Source: Rhizobiaceae bacterium (GTDB lineage: Bacteria > Pseudomonadota > Alphaproteobacteria > Rhizobiales > Rhizobiaceae). Taken from it: a stretch of 64,000 bases of DNA. The stretch lies in assembly GCA_023953835.1 (NCBI GenBank), contig JAMLJB010000001.1, forward strand, positions 3,011,501-3,075,500, given 5' to 3'. The notes below the pieces were generated by a model. That model did no database searches. It saw only the letters and a list, made by a program, of their open reading frames with translations, and was not told the origin of the DNA. Of the stretch, positions 1 to 7,717 are shown piece by piece (the first letter of the stretch is position 1; each line of letters opens with the position of its first letter). The position numbers and the translations under genes are program-made.

Positions 1-858
1 GATGCGCTTGCCTTCCTTCTTCTGGTCCTGCGCGCCTTCCAGCCGCTCGATGATGGCGTCGGGAATGTGAATGCCGGGAACGTTGGAGCGTATCCATTTC
101 GCCGTCTTGGCTGACGCCAGCGGCCCGACGCCGCAAAGGATGAACACCTTTTCGGCATGCCCGAGATCGCGCGCCTTCTGCATGAAGCTCTTGAACATCG
201 GCACGTCGAAGCAATATTGCGTTTGCACGAACTGCGCGCCCGCGGCGATCTTCTTGCCGAGATGGATCGGACGGAAATCGAAGGGCGGCGCGAAGGGGTT
301 CACCGCCGCGCCGAGGAAAAGCTGCGGCGGCGTGGTGAGTTTGCGGCCCGAGAGGAACTTGCCGTTGTCGCGCATGATGCGGACCGTTTCGAGCAGCGAA
401 ATGGAGTCGAGGTCGAAAACCGGCTTTGCGCCGGGCTGGTCGCCCGCCTGCACGCCGTCGCCTGTCAGGCACAGTATGTTTGCCACGCCCATCGCAGCCG
501 CGCCCAGCACGTCGCCCTGAATGGCGATGCGGTTTTTGTCGCGGCAGGCAATCTGCATGATCGGCGCATAGCCCATGCGGGTCAGGAGCGCACAGATGCC
601 GACCGATGACATATGGCAGTTCGCGCCCGACGCATCGACCGCGTTGATGCCGTCCACCCATCCGTCGAACACTTTGGCACGGTTGTAGACGTCCTCGGGG
701 TCGGCGCTGTCGGGCGGATTCAGCTCGGTGGTAACGGCGAACTCACCGCGCCGCAGAACGCGCTCCAGCCGCCCGCGCGACGAATGGCCGGGCAACGGCT
801 CCAGCGGAAGGTGAACGCCTTCCGGATTCTCGTCGGGCTGGACCGGGCGTTTAGACAT
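1..858 (-). CDS. Methylenetetrahydrofolate reductase (MetF family), C-terminus outside window
   Basis: MetF enzymes are FAD-dependent TIM barrels that interconvert methylene- and methyl-tetrahydrofolate. I translated 286 codons on the minus strand from the ATG at 858; the gene runs off the left edge. The N-terminal VTTELNPPDSADP resembles the barrel strand holding the catalytic acidic residue in MetF, followed by GINAVD, LLTRMG, NILCLTGDG and FVQTQYCFD, all typical of the family. About 40 residues precede the fold, longer than in E. coli MetF. It is preceded on the same strand by a cysteine-rich MTHFR C-terminal-type protein, with a palindromic repeat between. In a corrinoid methyltransferase neighbourhood it could run in the oxidative direction, turning methyl-THF into methylene-THF; that direction is inference. 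Confidence 0.88.
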   Translation of the reverse strand, partial: MSKRPVQPDENPEGVHLPLEPLPGHSSRGRLERVLRRGEFAVTTELNPPDSADPEDVYNRAKVFDGWVDGINAVDASGANCHMSSVGICALLTRMGYAPIMQIACRDKNRIAIQGDVLGAAAMGVANILCLTGDGVQAGDQPGAKPVFDLDSISLLETVRIMRDNGKFLSGRKLTTPPQLFLGAAVNPFAPPFDFRPIHLGKKIAAGAQFVQTQYCFDVPMFKSFMQKARDLGHAEKVFILCGVGPLASAKTAKWIRSNVPGIHIPDAIIERLEGAQDQKKEGKRI

Positions 859-902
859 GGAAAGATCCCCGTCGAAATGCGATCTCGCGCGGTTCTGCCA
901 AA

Positions 903-1057
903 CCCCTCATCCGCCTGCCGGCACCTTCTCCCACAAGGGGAGAAGGCAGAATGCGCAAACGCCCGCAAAAACCGTCAACGTTGCAGAGAATGCGAGGCAT
1001 TTCGGTCAACCGCCTTTTCCTCTTGTGGGAGAAGGCGCCGGCAGGCGGATGAGGGGT
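903..1057. repeat. Dispersed palindromic repeat, copy 1
   Basis: Two arms of about 45 nt face each other: 903-947 and 1011-1057. Each arm carries CCTCATCCGCCTGCCGGC or its complement, plus a CTTCTCCC...GGGAGAAG inner hairpin. A second element with the same arms lies at 16523-16677. The element sits between two genes of the same operon, so it would be transcribed and could fold into a large stem-loop. Confidence 0.85.
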
Positions 1058-1083
1058 GCGGGCAGCACGAGCGGAAACGAACA

Positions 1084-1725
1084 TCACGATTGCGCCCTGT
1101 CCGCGTGGGCGGCGGCTTGTGCCGTAACGCGCAACCATGCCGAGGTCTCGCGCAGGGACTGGTCGACCGGCTTTTGCACGTTGAGGATCGCGTCACCATG
1201 CACCATGTTGCGCGAGCCTTCCCAAGCTTTCACCCAGACGCAGGGCATGTTGGGCTCGACCTCGCAATTGCCGTTTGCACGCACGCCGCCGCACGGACCG
1301 TTGCGCAGTTGCTTGGGGCAGTTCATCGGGCAGGACATGCCGGTTGAAGAGAGGACACATTGCCCGCACATGCGGCAGTCGAACATCAGGCCCTTCACAT
1401 TGCGCTCGACGAACTTGATCGGAGCCTCGACGCGCCCATAGCCGATCGCCTTCCACAGCGGGTGCAGGCTCAGGAAGATGCTGGCGAAGCGCGCGTAGAA
1501 CCACTCCAGCGCGCGGGAATGGCGGATCGACCACAGCCGCACGGTGTAGCTGCGCTGGACGCGCCGTTGCGGCGAAACGTCGGCGGGCTTGTAGTCGGAT
1601 TTGGGGGCGGATTTCTTGACCGCGCTTGCCTGTGTCTCTCCGGCCTTCGCCGCCGGGGGCAAGGTCTCGGGCGCAGCGCTCGCCGGGCCTGCCGCCGTTG
1701 TGGATCGGGTCGTGTCGTCAGCCAT
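1084..1725 (-). CDS. Methylenetetrahydrofolate reductase C-terminal domain-type cysteine-rich protein
   Basis: A 213-residue protein read from the ATG at 1725. The first 60 residues are low-complexity, rich in Ala, Lys and Ser. A cysteine cluster then follows: CRMCGQC, SCPMNCPK, GPCGG, NCEVE and MPCVW, the pattern of the MTHFR C-terminal domain found beside MetF in corrinoid methyl-transfer clusters; it probably binds Fe-S or zinc. The ATG overlaps the end of the upstream 'virulence factor' gene by 8 nt, which suggests translational coupling. Downstream, after the palindromic repeat, is MetF itself. A role as an electron-transfer or docking partner of MetF is inference. A longer in-frame start exists at 2085, but that stretch is the shadow of the upstream gene. 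Confidence 0.75.
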   Translation of the reverse strand: MADDTTRSTTAAGPASAAPETLPPAAKAGETQASAVKKSAPKSDYKPADVSPQRRVQRSYTVRLWSIRHSRALEWFYARFASIFLSLHPLWKAIGYGRVEAPIKFVERNVKGLMFDCRMCGQCVLSSTGMSCPMNCPKQLRNGPCGGVRANGNCEVEPNMPCVWVKAWEGSRNMVHGDAILNVQKPVDQSLRETSAWLRVTAQAAAHADRAQS

Positions 1726-2020
1726 GTTCCTTGCCGCCTGCCTTGGCAAGCGCCACGAGGCGCTCGCGTGGGTACTCAGCATCCAGTGCCGAAGCGGCCT
1801 TTTCCGCCTCGACTTCGAGGTCGTCGCCGACGGGTACCGCATCGGCCTTTCGCCACTCGGCGAGATAGGCGTCGGTGTCGCTGTCGCCGGAGCGCATGGC
1901 GGCCATGTCGATGGCTTCGGCAAAACGCTGCGGCAGTTCCCGCTTCGCATTCTGACGCCCCTTGCGCACGATGACCTGCGCAGGGATGTCACGCCAATAA
2001 ACGACAATAAGATCAGCCAT
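1718..2020 (-). CDS. Small 'virulence factor' family protein
   Basis: A 100-residue soluble protein starting MADLIVVYWRDIPAQVIVRKG, then a conserved-looking RFAEAIDMAAM...SGDSDTDAYLAEWRKAD and an acidic C-terminal half. It matches the small family that databases name 'virulence factor', whose function is not established. Its last 8 nt overlap the start of the cysteine-rich MTHFR C-terminal-type gene, so the two are probably made together. Its place inside a MetF/corrinoid cluster suggests a job in one-carbon metabolism rather than virulence; that is inference. Confidence 0.7.
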   Translation of the reverse strand: MADLIVVYWRDIPAQVIVRKGRQNAKRELPQRFAEAIDMAAMRSGDSDTDAYLAEWRKADAVPVGDDLEVEAEKAASALDAEYPRERLVALAKAGGKEHG

Positions 2021-2130
2021 ATCGCCTCGCCTGGATCAGTTTGAGAGCATTGCAGGAACCATTTGTCGCCCGCTTGTTGCGGCACGACGCGCGTGCATTC
2101 AAAAGCGACGCCCGCAAGCGGGCATGCGGG

Positions 2131-2778
2131 TCACATCATCCACGCCCAGATCGCATGGCCGGCAAAGCCGGCCGCAGTAAATATGCCGACGATCACGGCC
2201 ATCGCCACCACGCCGACGAGACTGCCGAGCGCAAAGAGAAGGCCGTCCCTTTCGAGCAGGGAAAGTCCCAGCAATGTCGTGCAGAAAGCGGGTAGCCAGT
2301 TGCCGCCCGGTATGGGCAGCGTCACGACAATCGCCATGAACAGCGCAATCGCGCCCACGATGCGTTCGCCCTGCCGACGCCAGAACGGCCAGTAGCGGGG
2401 CTTGATGAGCTTTTCCATCCGGGCGAGGCGCGGCACCAGCGAGGCCATGAGGTTGCGGAACTGGTCGGCGCTGAGCGAACGCTTGCCAAGCACCTCGGGA
2501 AGCCATGTCCGGCGCCTGCCGGAAACCATCTGCGCGGCGACGATGATGAGGGGCAGGCCGAGCACGGCGGATGAGCCGGGCGGCAGCGGCAAGAGGTTCA
2601 ACCCGGCGAAAAGAACAAGCATCGGCGCAAAGGCGCGCGCGCCGAGCGACTTGCAGATATGATCGAGCGTGACCGGTCCATCGGCATCGCGCGCAAGCTG
2701 CGCGAAAACTTCCGAAAGGCGGCGGGGGCGACGGAATTTGGGCGCAGCGCCTTCCGGTCCGTCCTCGAATGTCTTCAT
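2131..2778 (-). CDS. ExoD family membrane protein
   Basis: A 215-residue protein with the ExoD-family layout: a short cytoplasmic N-terminus (LSEVFAQLARDADGPVTLDH), then hydrophobic segments around AFAPMLVLFAGLNLLPLPPG and LGLPLIIVAAQMV, and a C-terminal membrane pair (IVGAIALFMAIVVTLPIPGG and LVGVVAMAVIVGIFTAAGF). ExoD was named from Sinorhizobium exopolysaccharide mutants; its biochemical activity is unclear. It is on the same strand as the one-carbon genes on both sides, separated by about 110 nt downstream and 160 nt upstream. It may be a bystander in that cluster or have its own promoter. Confidence 0.85.
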   Translation of the reverse strand: MKTFEDGPEGAAPKFRRPRRLSEVFAQLARDADGPVTLDHICKSLGARAFAPMLVLFAGLNLLPLPPGSSAVLGLPLIIVAAQMVSGRRRTWLPEVLGKRSLSADQFRNLMASLVPRLARMEKLIKPRYWPFWRRQGERIVGAIALFMAIVVTLPIPGGNWLPAFCTTLLGLSLLERDGLLFALGSLVGVVAMAVIVGIFTAAGFAGHAIWAWMM

Positions 2779-2939
2779 CCGCGAAGCCCCATGCGCGCAT
2801 TTTCTCCGGCGAAGCAGCCCACCGGAATTGTGTGGGGCATGCCTTAATCTTTGATGACAGCTTTCAGCCCTGAAACATAATTGGCGACGTGATGCAAATC
2901 AAACCGACCAGAAGGCGAGCATGGAGGTAGGCGGATCAC

Positions 2940-3560
2940 TCAGTTTGGGGTTCTGAGCGCGAGCGAGGGAACAAGGTCGCCATAGCCCGTATACCTGCGT
3001 TCATAGGCAAGGCCGAGCAGGCTGGCGGCCCCTTCGGCAACCTTGTCCAGCGCGGGATCGTCTGTCTGCGCAAGGTAGATCAGCTTTTCGTAATTGCCGA
3101 AATAGTCCGCAATGAGTTCGGGGTGGCGGTCGAGTCCAAGCGGGCGGATGAAGAACGCCTCGAACTGGCGGCACAGAAAATCCGTCATGTAGAAGGCCAG
3201 CATGTCGGCTTCGCCCGACGCCTCGAAGGCGGAGGCGCCCTGATAGAAGGCGAAGCAGTGCGGCCCCTCCATGCGCTCGACGCCGTGCTTCTCGCACACC
3301 CGGTCCAGCATGCCGCCGGTGCCGCAATCCGCGTAGCCCACGAAAATGCGGTCATAGCCCTCGCTGCGGGCCTTCGTCAGCGCTTCGTCCATCGCGGGCG
3401 CGATGCGGTCTGGATAAAAATGGAACTCGGCGGGCAGGCAGGTCAGGTCGAGATGGTCGAGCCCGAGCCGTTCCTTCACCGCGAGCACCTCGCGCGCGAT
3501 CATTCCGCAGCCAATGACAAGCAGCCTTTCACCCGATGTCTGTGTCGCCTTGCCGCCCAT
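2940..3560 (-). CDS. DUF1638 domain-containing protein
   Basis: A 206-residue soluble protein. Recognisable features are LLVIGCGMIAREVLAV near the N-terminus, DLTCLPAEFHFYPDRI, the strongly conserved-looking FVGYADCGTGGMLD and a C-terminal aromatic-rich region (ADYFGNYEKLIYLAQT). This is the DUF1638 pattern; members recur beside MttB-type methyltransferases and corrinoid proteins. The cysteines in GCG and DCGTGG could bind metal or a corrinoid-related group, but no activity is known to me. The divergent entericidin-like gene separates it from the corrinoid protein gene on the same strand. Confidence 0.78.
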   Translation of the reverse strand: MGGKATQTSGERLLVIGCGMIAREVLAVKERLGLDHLDLTCLPAEFHFYPDRIAPAMDEALTKARSEGYDRIFVGYADCGTGGMLDRVCEKHGVERMEGPHCFAFYQGASAFEASGEADMLAFYMTDFLCRQFEAFFIRPLGLDRHPELIADYFGNYEKLIYLAQTDDPALDKVAEGAASLLGLAYERRYTGYGDLVPSLALRTPN

Positions 3561-3630
3561 GAGTCGGAACCTTCAAGCTTGCCTCGCGTTCATCTCCCGC
3601 CAAATCTATCCAATGAGGGAGTTATCGTCC

Positions 3631-3768
3631 ATGACACTGTCAAGACTTGCCCCGGTCGCCATCCTCAGCCTTGCCCTGCTGGCATCCGCATGCGCCAATA
3701 CCGTTCGCGGCGTCGGCAAAGACGTGAAACAGACAGGCCAGGCGGTGGAGGACACCCTCGACGGATAG
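3631..3768 (+). CDS. Entericidin A/B-type small lipoprotein
   Basis: A 45-residue lipoprotein: hydrophobic signal (LAPVAILSLALLASA) ending in the lipobox LASAC, then NTVRGVGKDVKQTGQAVEDT, which is the classic entericidin core. Entericidins are tiny outer-membrane-associated lipoproteins linked to envelope stress and lysis. The start at 3631 was chosen because GAGGGAG lies about 10 nt upstream; a longer in-frame start exists but would spoil the signal peptide. A strong rho-independent terminator follows within 10 nt, so it is a one-gene unit. It points opposite to both neighbouring one-carbon genes. Confidence 0.88.
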   Translation: MTLSRLAPVAILSLALLASACANTVRGVGKDVKQTGQAVEDTLDG

Positions 3769-3775
3769 CTTGATT

Positions 3776-3800
3776 GGCCGCGCCCTGAGCGCGGCCTTTT
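3776..3800 (+). terminator. Rho-independent terminator of the entericidin gene
   Basis: A perfect 8-bp stem, GGCCGCGC / GCGCGGCC, with loop CCTGA is followed directly by TTTT. It lies 8 nt past the stop codon. On the other strand the hairpin lacks a T-run, so it should not stop the convergent corrinoid-protein transcript efficiently. Confidence 0.9.
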
Positions 3801-3803
3801 CAT

Positions 3804-4496
3804 TCACGCCCGCACGTTGTGTCGCCGCTTCATATAGTCCTTGGCGGTTTCGACCGCCACCGCGGCGTCGCGGCAATAGGCATCGGCACCCACGGCCTTG
3901 CCGAATTCCTCGTTCAGCGGCGCGCCGCCAACCAGAACGACATAGTCGTCGCGAATGCCTTTTTCCTTCATCGTGTCGATGACGACCTTCATATAGGGCA
4001 TGGTGGTGGTCAGGAGCGCCGACATGCCGATAATGTCCGGCTTGTGCTCCTCGATCGCGGCCAGATAGTTCTCGACCGGATTGTTGATGCCGAGATCGAC
4101 GACGTCGAAGCCGGCGCCTTCCATCATCATGCCGACGAGGTTCTTGCCGATGTCGTGAATGTCGCCCTTCACGGTGCCGATCACCAGTTTGCCCTGCTTC
4201 GGGGCGTTGGTGGCGGCCAGCAGCGGGCGAAGGATCGACATGCCCGCCTTCATGGCGTTCGCGGAAAGCAGCACCTCGGGCACGAACAGGATGCCGTCGC
4301 GGAAATCCTCGCCGACGATCCGCATGCCTTCCACCAAGGCTTCAGTCAGGACGACATACGGCTCCCAACCACGTTCGAGAAGGATGTTAGTGCCCTCCTC
4401 GATTTCCTCTTTCAGCCCGTCATAGAGGTCGTCATGCATCTGCTGGACGAGTTCGTCGTCGGAGAGTTCCGAGAGGATAATTTCGTCGTCGGCCAT
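3804..4496 (-). CDS. Corrinoid (B12-binding) protein of MttC/MtbC type
   Basis: A 230-residue methyl carrier. An N-terminal four-helix cap (residues about 1-95; EGMRIVGEDFRDGILFVPEVLLSA is the usual signature) precedes a Rossmann-like B12 domain with KGDIHDIGKN, the DxHxxG motif whose His ligates cobalt from below, followed by SALLTTT and VVLVGGAPL. Such proteins take a methyl group from an MttB-family enzyme and pass it to tetrahydrofolate or another acceptor. It is divergent from the MttB-family gene, sharing a 228-nt upstream region. The start at 4496 (MADDEIILSEL) fits the family; the open frame upstream to 5762 is shadow of the MttB gene. Confidence 0.93.
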   Translation of the reverse strand: MADDEIILSELSDDELVQQMHDDLYDGLKEEIEEGTNILLERGWEPYVVLTEALVEGMRIVGEDFRDGILFVPEVLLSANAMKAGMSILRPLLAATNAPKQGKLVIGTVKGDIHDIGKNLVGMMMEGAGFDVVDLGINNPVENYLAAIEEHKPDIIGMSALLTTTMPYMKVVIDTMKEKGIRDDYVVLVGGAPLNEEFGKAVGADAYCRDAAVAVETAKDYMKRRHNVRA

Positions 4497-4724
4497 GATC
4501 GGCTCCTGAGGCGATATATTGTTGGTGCGAAAGTACAGTGCGGCGGTTAATTTCCCATAGCCGATTTGCGACCTAACGCAAAAGGAAAGCGACCGTAAAA
4601 TCATCGCATTGCTTGTCGATTTTGAGACAGGGCTTGGCGCTGCCGGGCCGTTTCGCATAGGTTGCATGGCTACGATCTGGCCAGGCCGGTCATCGGCACG
4701 TATTCTTGTGCGAGGAACAGGACC
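4497..4724. promoter_or_regulatory. Divergent promoter region, corrinoid protein / MttB-family gene
   Basis: This 228-nt region separates the outward-facing corrinoid-protein and methyltransferase genes, so it must hold promoters for both. It is locally AT-richer than its flanks (for example ATATATTGTTGG and CGTAAAATCATCG). AGGAACAGG sits 4 nt before the MttB start. I see no confident operator. Confidence 0.5.
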
Positions 4725-6305
4725 ATGGACGACAATCTGTCGGTCGAACGGGAAACCGCCGGTGCAGGCCGGCGGAGCAGGGCGGATCGTGGCGGCGGCG
4801 CAGCGGCGAGGCGCGCGGCGCGCGGTGGCAGCGGACCCGGCACGCAACTCACCTATATCAAGCGCAGGATCCCGCTCTACGAGGTTCTCGACGCGGAAGG
4901 TCTGGCGCTGATCGAGAAGAACGCCGACACGGTGCTCGAGGAGATCGGCATCGAGTTTCGCGACGATGCCGAGGCGCTGAAGCTGTGGAAGGATGCGGGC
5001 GCCGACATCAAGGGCGAGCGCGTGCACTTCCCCAAGGGCCTGCCGCGTTCCCTGCTCAGGACTGCGCCCCCCATCTACACCCAACACGCCCGCAATCCCG
5101 CCCGCTCGGTTGAGATCGGCGGCAAGGGCACCGTGTTTGCGCCGGTCTACGGCCCGCCCTTCGTGCGCGATCTCGATGGCAATCGGCGCTACGCCACTAT
5201 CGAGGATTTCCGCAATTTCGTGAAGCTCGCCTATATGGCGCCGTCGATCCATCATTCCGGCGGCACGGTCTGCGAGCCGGTCGACGTGCCGGTCAACAAG
5301 CGCCATCTGGATATGATCTATTCGCATATCCGCTACTCGGACAAGCCTTTCATGGGGTCCGTCACCGCGCCAGAACGCGCCGAAGATACGGTGGAGATGT
5401 GCAAGATCGTTTTCGGCGACGAGTTCGTCCAGAACAATACTGTGCTGACCAGCCTTATCAACGCCAACTCGCCGATGGTGTTCGACGAAACCATGCTCGG
5501 CGCGTTGAAAGTCTATGCACGCAACAACCAGGCCTGCATTGTCACGCCCTTCATCCTTGCCGGCGCAATGAGCCCAGTCACGGTGGCGGGAACGCTCACG
5601 CAAGTGCTGGCCGAAGTGCTGGCGGGCGCGGCGCTGACGCAGTTGATACGCCCGGGCGCGCCGGTGATCTTCGGCACCTTCGCATCCTCCATCTCCATGC
5701 AGTCGGGCGCGCCGACCTTCGGCACGCCGGAGCCTTCGCTGGTCTCCTACGGCGCGGCGCAACTGGCGCGCAGGCTCGGCTTACCGTTCCGCACGGGCGG
5801 CTCGCTCTGCGCCTCGAAGATCCCGGACGCGCAGGCGGCATATGAGAGCGCCAACACGCTGAATTCGACCATTCTCGCGGGAACAAATTTCGTGCTTCAT
5901 TCGGCGGGCTGGCTCGAAGGCGGCCTCGCCTCCTGCTACGAAAAGTTCATGATGGACGTCGACCAGCTCGGCATGCAGCAGAAATTCTGCGAGGGTGTCG
6001 ACCTGTCCGAAAACGGGCAGGCGATGGACGCGATCCGCGAAGTCGGCCCCGGCAGCCACTATCTGGGTTGCAACCATACGCAAGCGAACTTCCAGACGGC
6101 ATTTTATCGCTCCGCCATCGCCGACAACAATTCGTTTGAGCAGTGGCAGGCGGAAGGGCAGAAATCGGCCCCGCAGCGCGCCAACGACCTGGCGCGGCGC
6201 TGGCTGGAGAGCTACGAGGCGCCGCATCTCGATGAAGGGATTGACGAAGCGCTGCAGGCTTTCATAAGGCAGAAGAAGGAGTCGATGCCTGACGCCTTCA
6301 CTTGA
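4725..6305 (+). CDS. Trimethylamine methyltransferase (MttB) superfamily protein, non-pyrrolysine
   Basis: A 526-residue methyltransferase of the MttB superfamily, which demethylates quaternary or tertiary amines onto a corrinoid protein. Family features: IEKNADTVLEEIGIEF, VFAPVYGPPFVRDLDG, INANSPMVFDETML, VTPFILAGAMSPVTVAG, MQSGAPTFGTPEPSL and GPGSHYLGCNHTQ. The frame is open throughout with no in-frame amber, so it belongs to the non-pyrrolysine branch, whose characterised members act on glycine betaine and similar compounds rather than trimethylamine. The start at 4725 has AGGAACAGG just upstream. Residues 13-40 form an unusual Arg/Gly/Ala-rich tail. The corrinoid partner is encoded divergently next door. 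Substrate cannot be read from sequence. Confidence 0.92.
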   Translation: MDDNLSVERETAGAGRRSRADRGGGAAARRAARGGSGPGTQLTYIKRRIPLYEVLDAEGLALIEKNADTVLEEIGIEFRDDAEALKLWKDAGADIKGERVHFPKGLPRSLLRTAPPIYTQHARNPARSVEIGGKGTVFAPVYGPPFVRDLDGNRRYATIEDFRNFVKLAYMAPSIHHSGGTVCEPVDVPVNKRHLDMIYSHIRYSDKPFMGSVTAPERAEDTVEMCKIVFGDEFVQNNTVLTSLINANSPMVFDETMLGALKVYARNNQACIVTPFILAGAMSPVTVAGTLTQVLAEVLAGAALTQLIRPGAPVIFGTFASSISMQSGAPTFGTPEPSLVSYGAAQLARRLGLPFRTGGSLCASKIPDAQAAYESANTLNSTILAGTNFVLHSAGWLEGGLASCYEKFMMDVDQLGMQQKFCEGVDLSENGQAMDAIREVGPGSHYLGCNHTQANFQTAFYRSAIADNNSFEQWQAEGQKSAPQRANDLARRWLESYEAPHLDEGIDEALQAFIRQKKESMPDAFT

Positions 6306-6413
6306 AAGGAGCCCGATTCAAGCCGGGCTAAAGTGGCTGAAATCATCCATAAGGAAGTCTGGCGGAGCGCATTCCGCTCAGGCGAATGAAGTCGTGCAGG
6401 TTCGGTAGCGAAC

Positions 6414-7040
6414 ATGGACCCGTTTGTAACGCTCGTCAGCGTTTTTGCCATCTTCATTCCGGCGCTGATTTTGCCCGGTCCCGATTTCGTCGGCGTCGTG
6501 AGGTCGTCGATGACGGCGGGGCCGCGCGCTGGATTGTTGACCGCGCTCGGGGTTTCGCTCTGCCTTGGCTTTTATGCAACGCTTGGAATGCTCGGCCTTT
6601 CCGCCGTGCTGATGCGCTTTGAGTGGCTTGCCCTTGCGATCCGCGTCGCGGGCGGCCTCTATCTGGTCTATCTCGGTATCAGGTTGCTCTTCGCAAAGCC
6701 GCAGTCGATTGAAATGGATGGCGGGTCGGCGAAGCAGCGCAACGCGTTCCTGTTCGGCCTTGGCGTCACCGCCACAAATCCCAAGGCCATCGTGTTGTTC
6801 GCCAGCGTTTTCGCGACGGCGGTCACGCCCGCCACGCCGGGCTGGCTCATGGCGCTGATGGTGGCGCTGGTCATCGCGAGCAGCCTCGCCTGGTATACGG
6901 TCGTCAGCTTGTTCATGTCGTCTGGACCGGTCATGCGCTCGTTTGGCCATGCGCGGCATCGCATCGAGCAATTCGCAGGTGCGTGCTTCATCCTGCTGGG
7001 CGGACGCATCCTTGCCGACAGCCGTAATCCATTGACGTGA
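6414..7040 (+). CDS. LysE/RhtB family exporter
   Basis: A 208-residue inner-membrane protein with about six hydrophobic segments. It carries the LysE/RhtB hallmarks: an N-terminal FIPALILPGPDFVGVVRSSM with the conserved PGP, then AGLLTALGVSLCLGFYATLG, AGGLYLVYLGIRLLF, and NPKAIVLFASVFAT in the second half. Members export amino acids or derivatives such as lysine, threonine or homoserine lactone. The stop overlaps the next gene's GTG start by 4 nt. Export of an amine or amino acid formed in the neighbouring demethylation pathway is possible but unproven. Confidence 0.88.
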   Translation: MDPFVTLVSVFAIFIPALILPGPDFVGVVRSSMTAGPRAGLLTALGVSLCLGFYATLGMLGLSAVLMRFEWLALAIRVAGGLYLVYLGIRLLFAKPQSIEMDGGSAKQRNAFLFGLGVTATNPKAIVLFASVFATAVTPATPGWLMALMVALVIASSLAWYTVVSLFMSSGPVMRSFGHARHRIEQFAGACFILLGGRILADSRNPLT

Positions 7041-7693
7041 TCCTGCGCGGGCTTGCAGATTCGGGCCTGAGCCTTCGTGGCGGCTTCAATCTCGAGCCGG
7101 GCGAGGAGTGTCCTCCCGGCCCATCAGGTCGCCCGGCGAGGGCGGTGCTGCTCGTTGGCAATGTCGGCGCGGCCTTCTGGTCGCATTTCGTGCGCTGGCG
7201 CGAGCAACAGGCGCAAGCCGTCGCAAACCCGCTGGATAGCTGGTCGCGCATGGTGATCGGCGCTGCTGCGCGCGAGGCAGGTGCAAGGGCGGTGCTGCCC
7301 AACGACCGGCCCTTTGCGCCGTTTCAACAATGGGCGATGCGCGCCGAACATCTGCGGCCCTCGCCGCTTGGCATATTGATGCATCCCGAGTTTGGCCTTT
7401 GGCATGCGTATCGCGGCGCGCTGCTGTTTGACGAACCGCTGGAGATCGAGACGGCTTCGCAGCACCCACACCCCTGCGACGGCTGCGCGGAAAAGCCCTG
7501 CCTGACGGCATGTCCGGTAAGCGCGCACGGGCTGCACGGATTTGCCTATCGCCAATGCCTCGACCATGTGAGAGGGGATGGACACCGATGCCGCGAGGAA
7601 GGGTGCCTTGACCGCAATGCCTGCCCTGCCGGCACGGACTTTCGCTATCCGGCCACGACACAGCGCTTTTTCATGGAAGCATTTGCTGCTTAG
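7037..7693 (+). CDS. 4Fe-4S protein resembling the QueG-like ferredoxin family
   Basis: A 218-residue soluble protein starting at a GTG that overlaps the LysE stop (GTGA). The N-terminal two-thirds (VLLVGNVGAAFWSHF, GILMHPEFGLWHAYRGALLF) resemble part of the epoxyqueuosine-reductase-like fold. The C-terminal part has CDGCAEKPCLTACP, a classical cubane-cluster motif, and further cysteines at CLDHVRGDGHRC, GCLDRNACP. The second set is irregular, so only one cluster is secure. QueG relatives use cobalamin, but I see no obvious B12 motif here. Function unknown; reductive activation of the corrinoid is one idea. Its TAG stop lies inside a palindrome shared with the convergent gene. Confidence 0.68.
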   Translation: MILRGLADSGLSLRGGFNLEPGEECPPGPSGRPARAVLLVGNVGAAFWSHFVRWREQQAQAVANPLDSWSRMVIGAAAREAGARAVLPNDRPFAPFQQWAMRAEHLRPSPLGILMHPEFGLWHAYRGALLFDEPLEIETASQHPHPCDGCAEKPCLTACPVSAHGLHGFAYRQCLDHVRGDGHRCREEGCLDRNACPAGTDFRYPATTQRFFMEAFAA

Positions 7694-7717
7694 AGCGTTT
7701 CACTGCGAAACGCTCTA
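7691..7717. repeat. 11-bp palindrome carrying both convergent stop codons
   Basis: TAGAGCGTTTC and GAAACGCTCTA form a perfect 11-bp stem with a 5-nt loop (ACTGC). The outer TAG is the stop of the Fe-S gene on the plus strand, and the opposite TAG is the stop of the SH3-protein gene on the minus strand. There is no T-run, but it could act as a bidirectional transcription or mRNA 3'-end barrier. The same core recurs near 27080 and at 60846 and 61107. Confidence 0.85.

Noticed and set aside
859..1083. Small open frames in the metF upstream spacer
   Set aside because: They coincide with the palindromic repeat arms and match no family.
3776..3800. Bidirectional terminator for the corrinoid gene
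   Set aside because: The hairpin has a T-run only for the plus strand.
4725..6305. Pyrrolysine-containing MttB
   Set aside because: The frame runs the full family length with no in-frame amber, as does the paralogue at 19303-20877.
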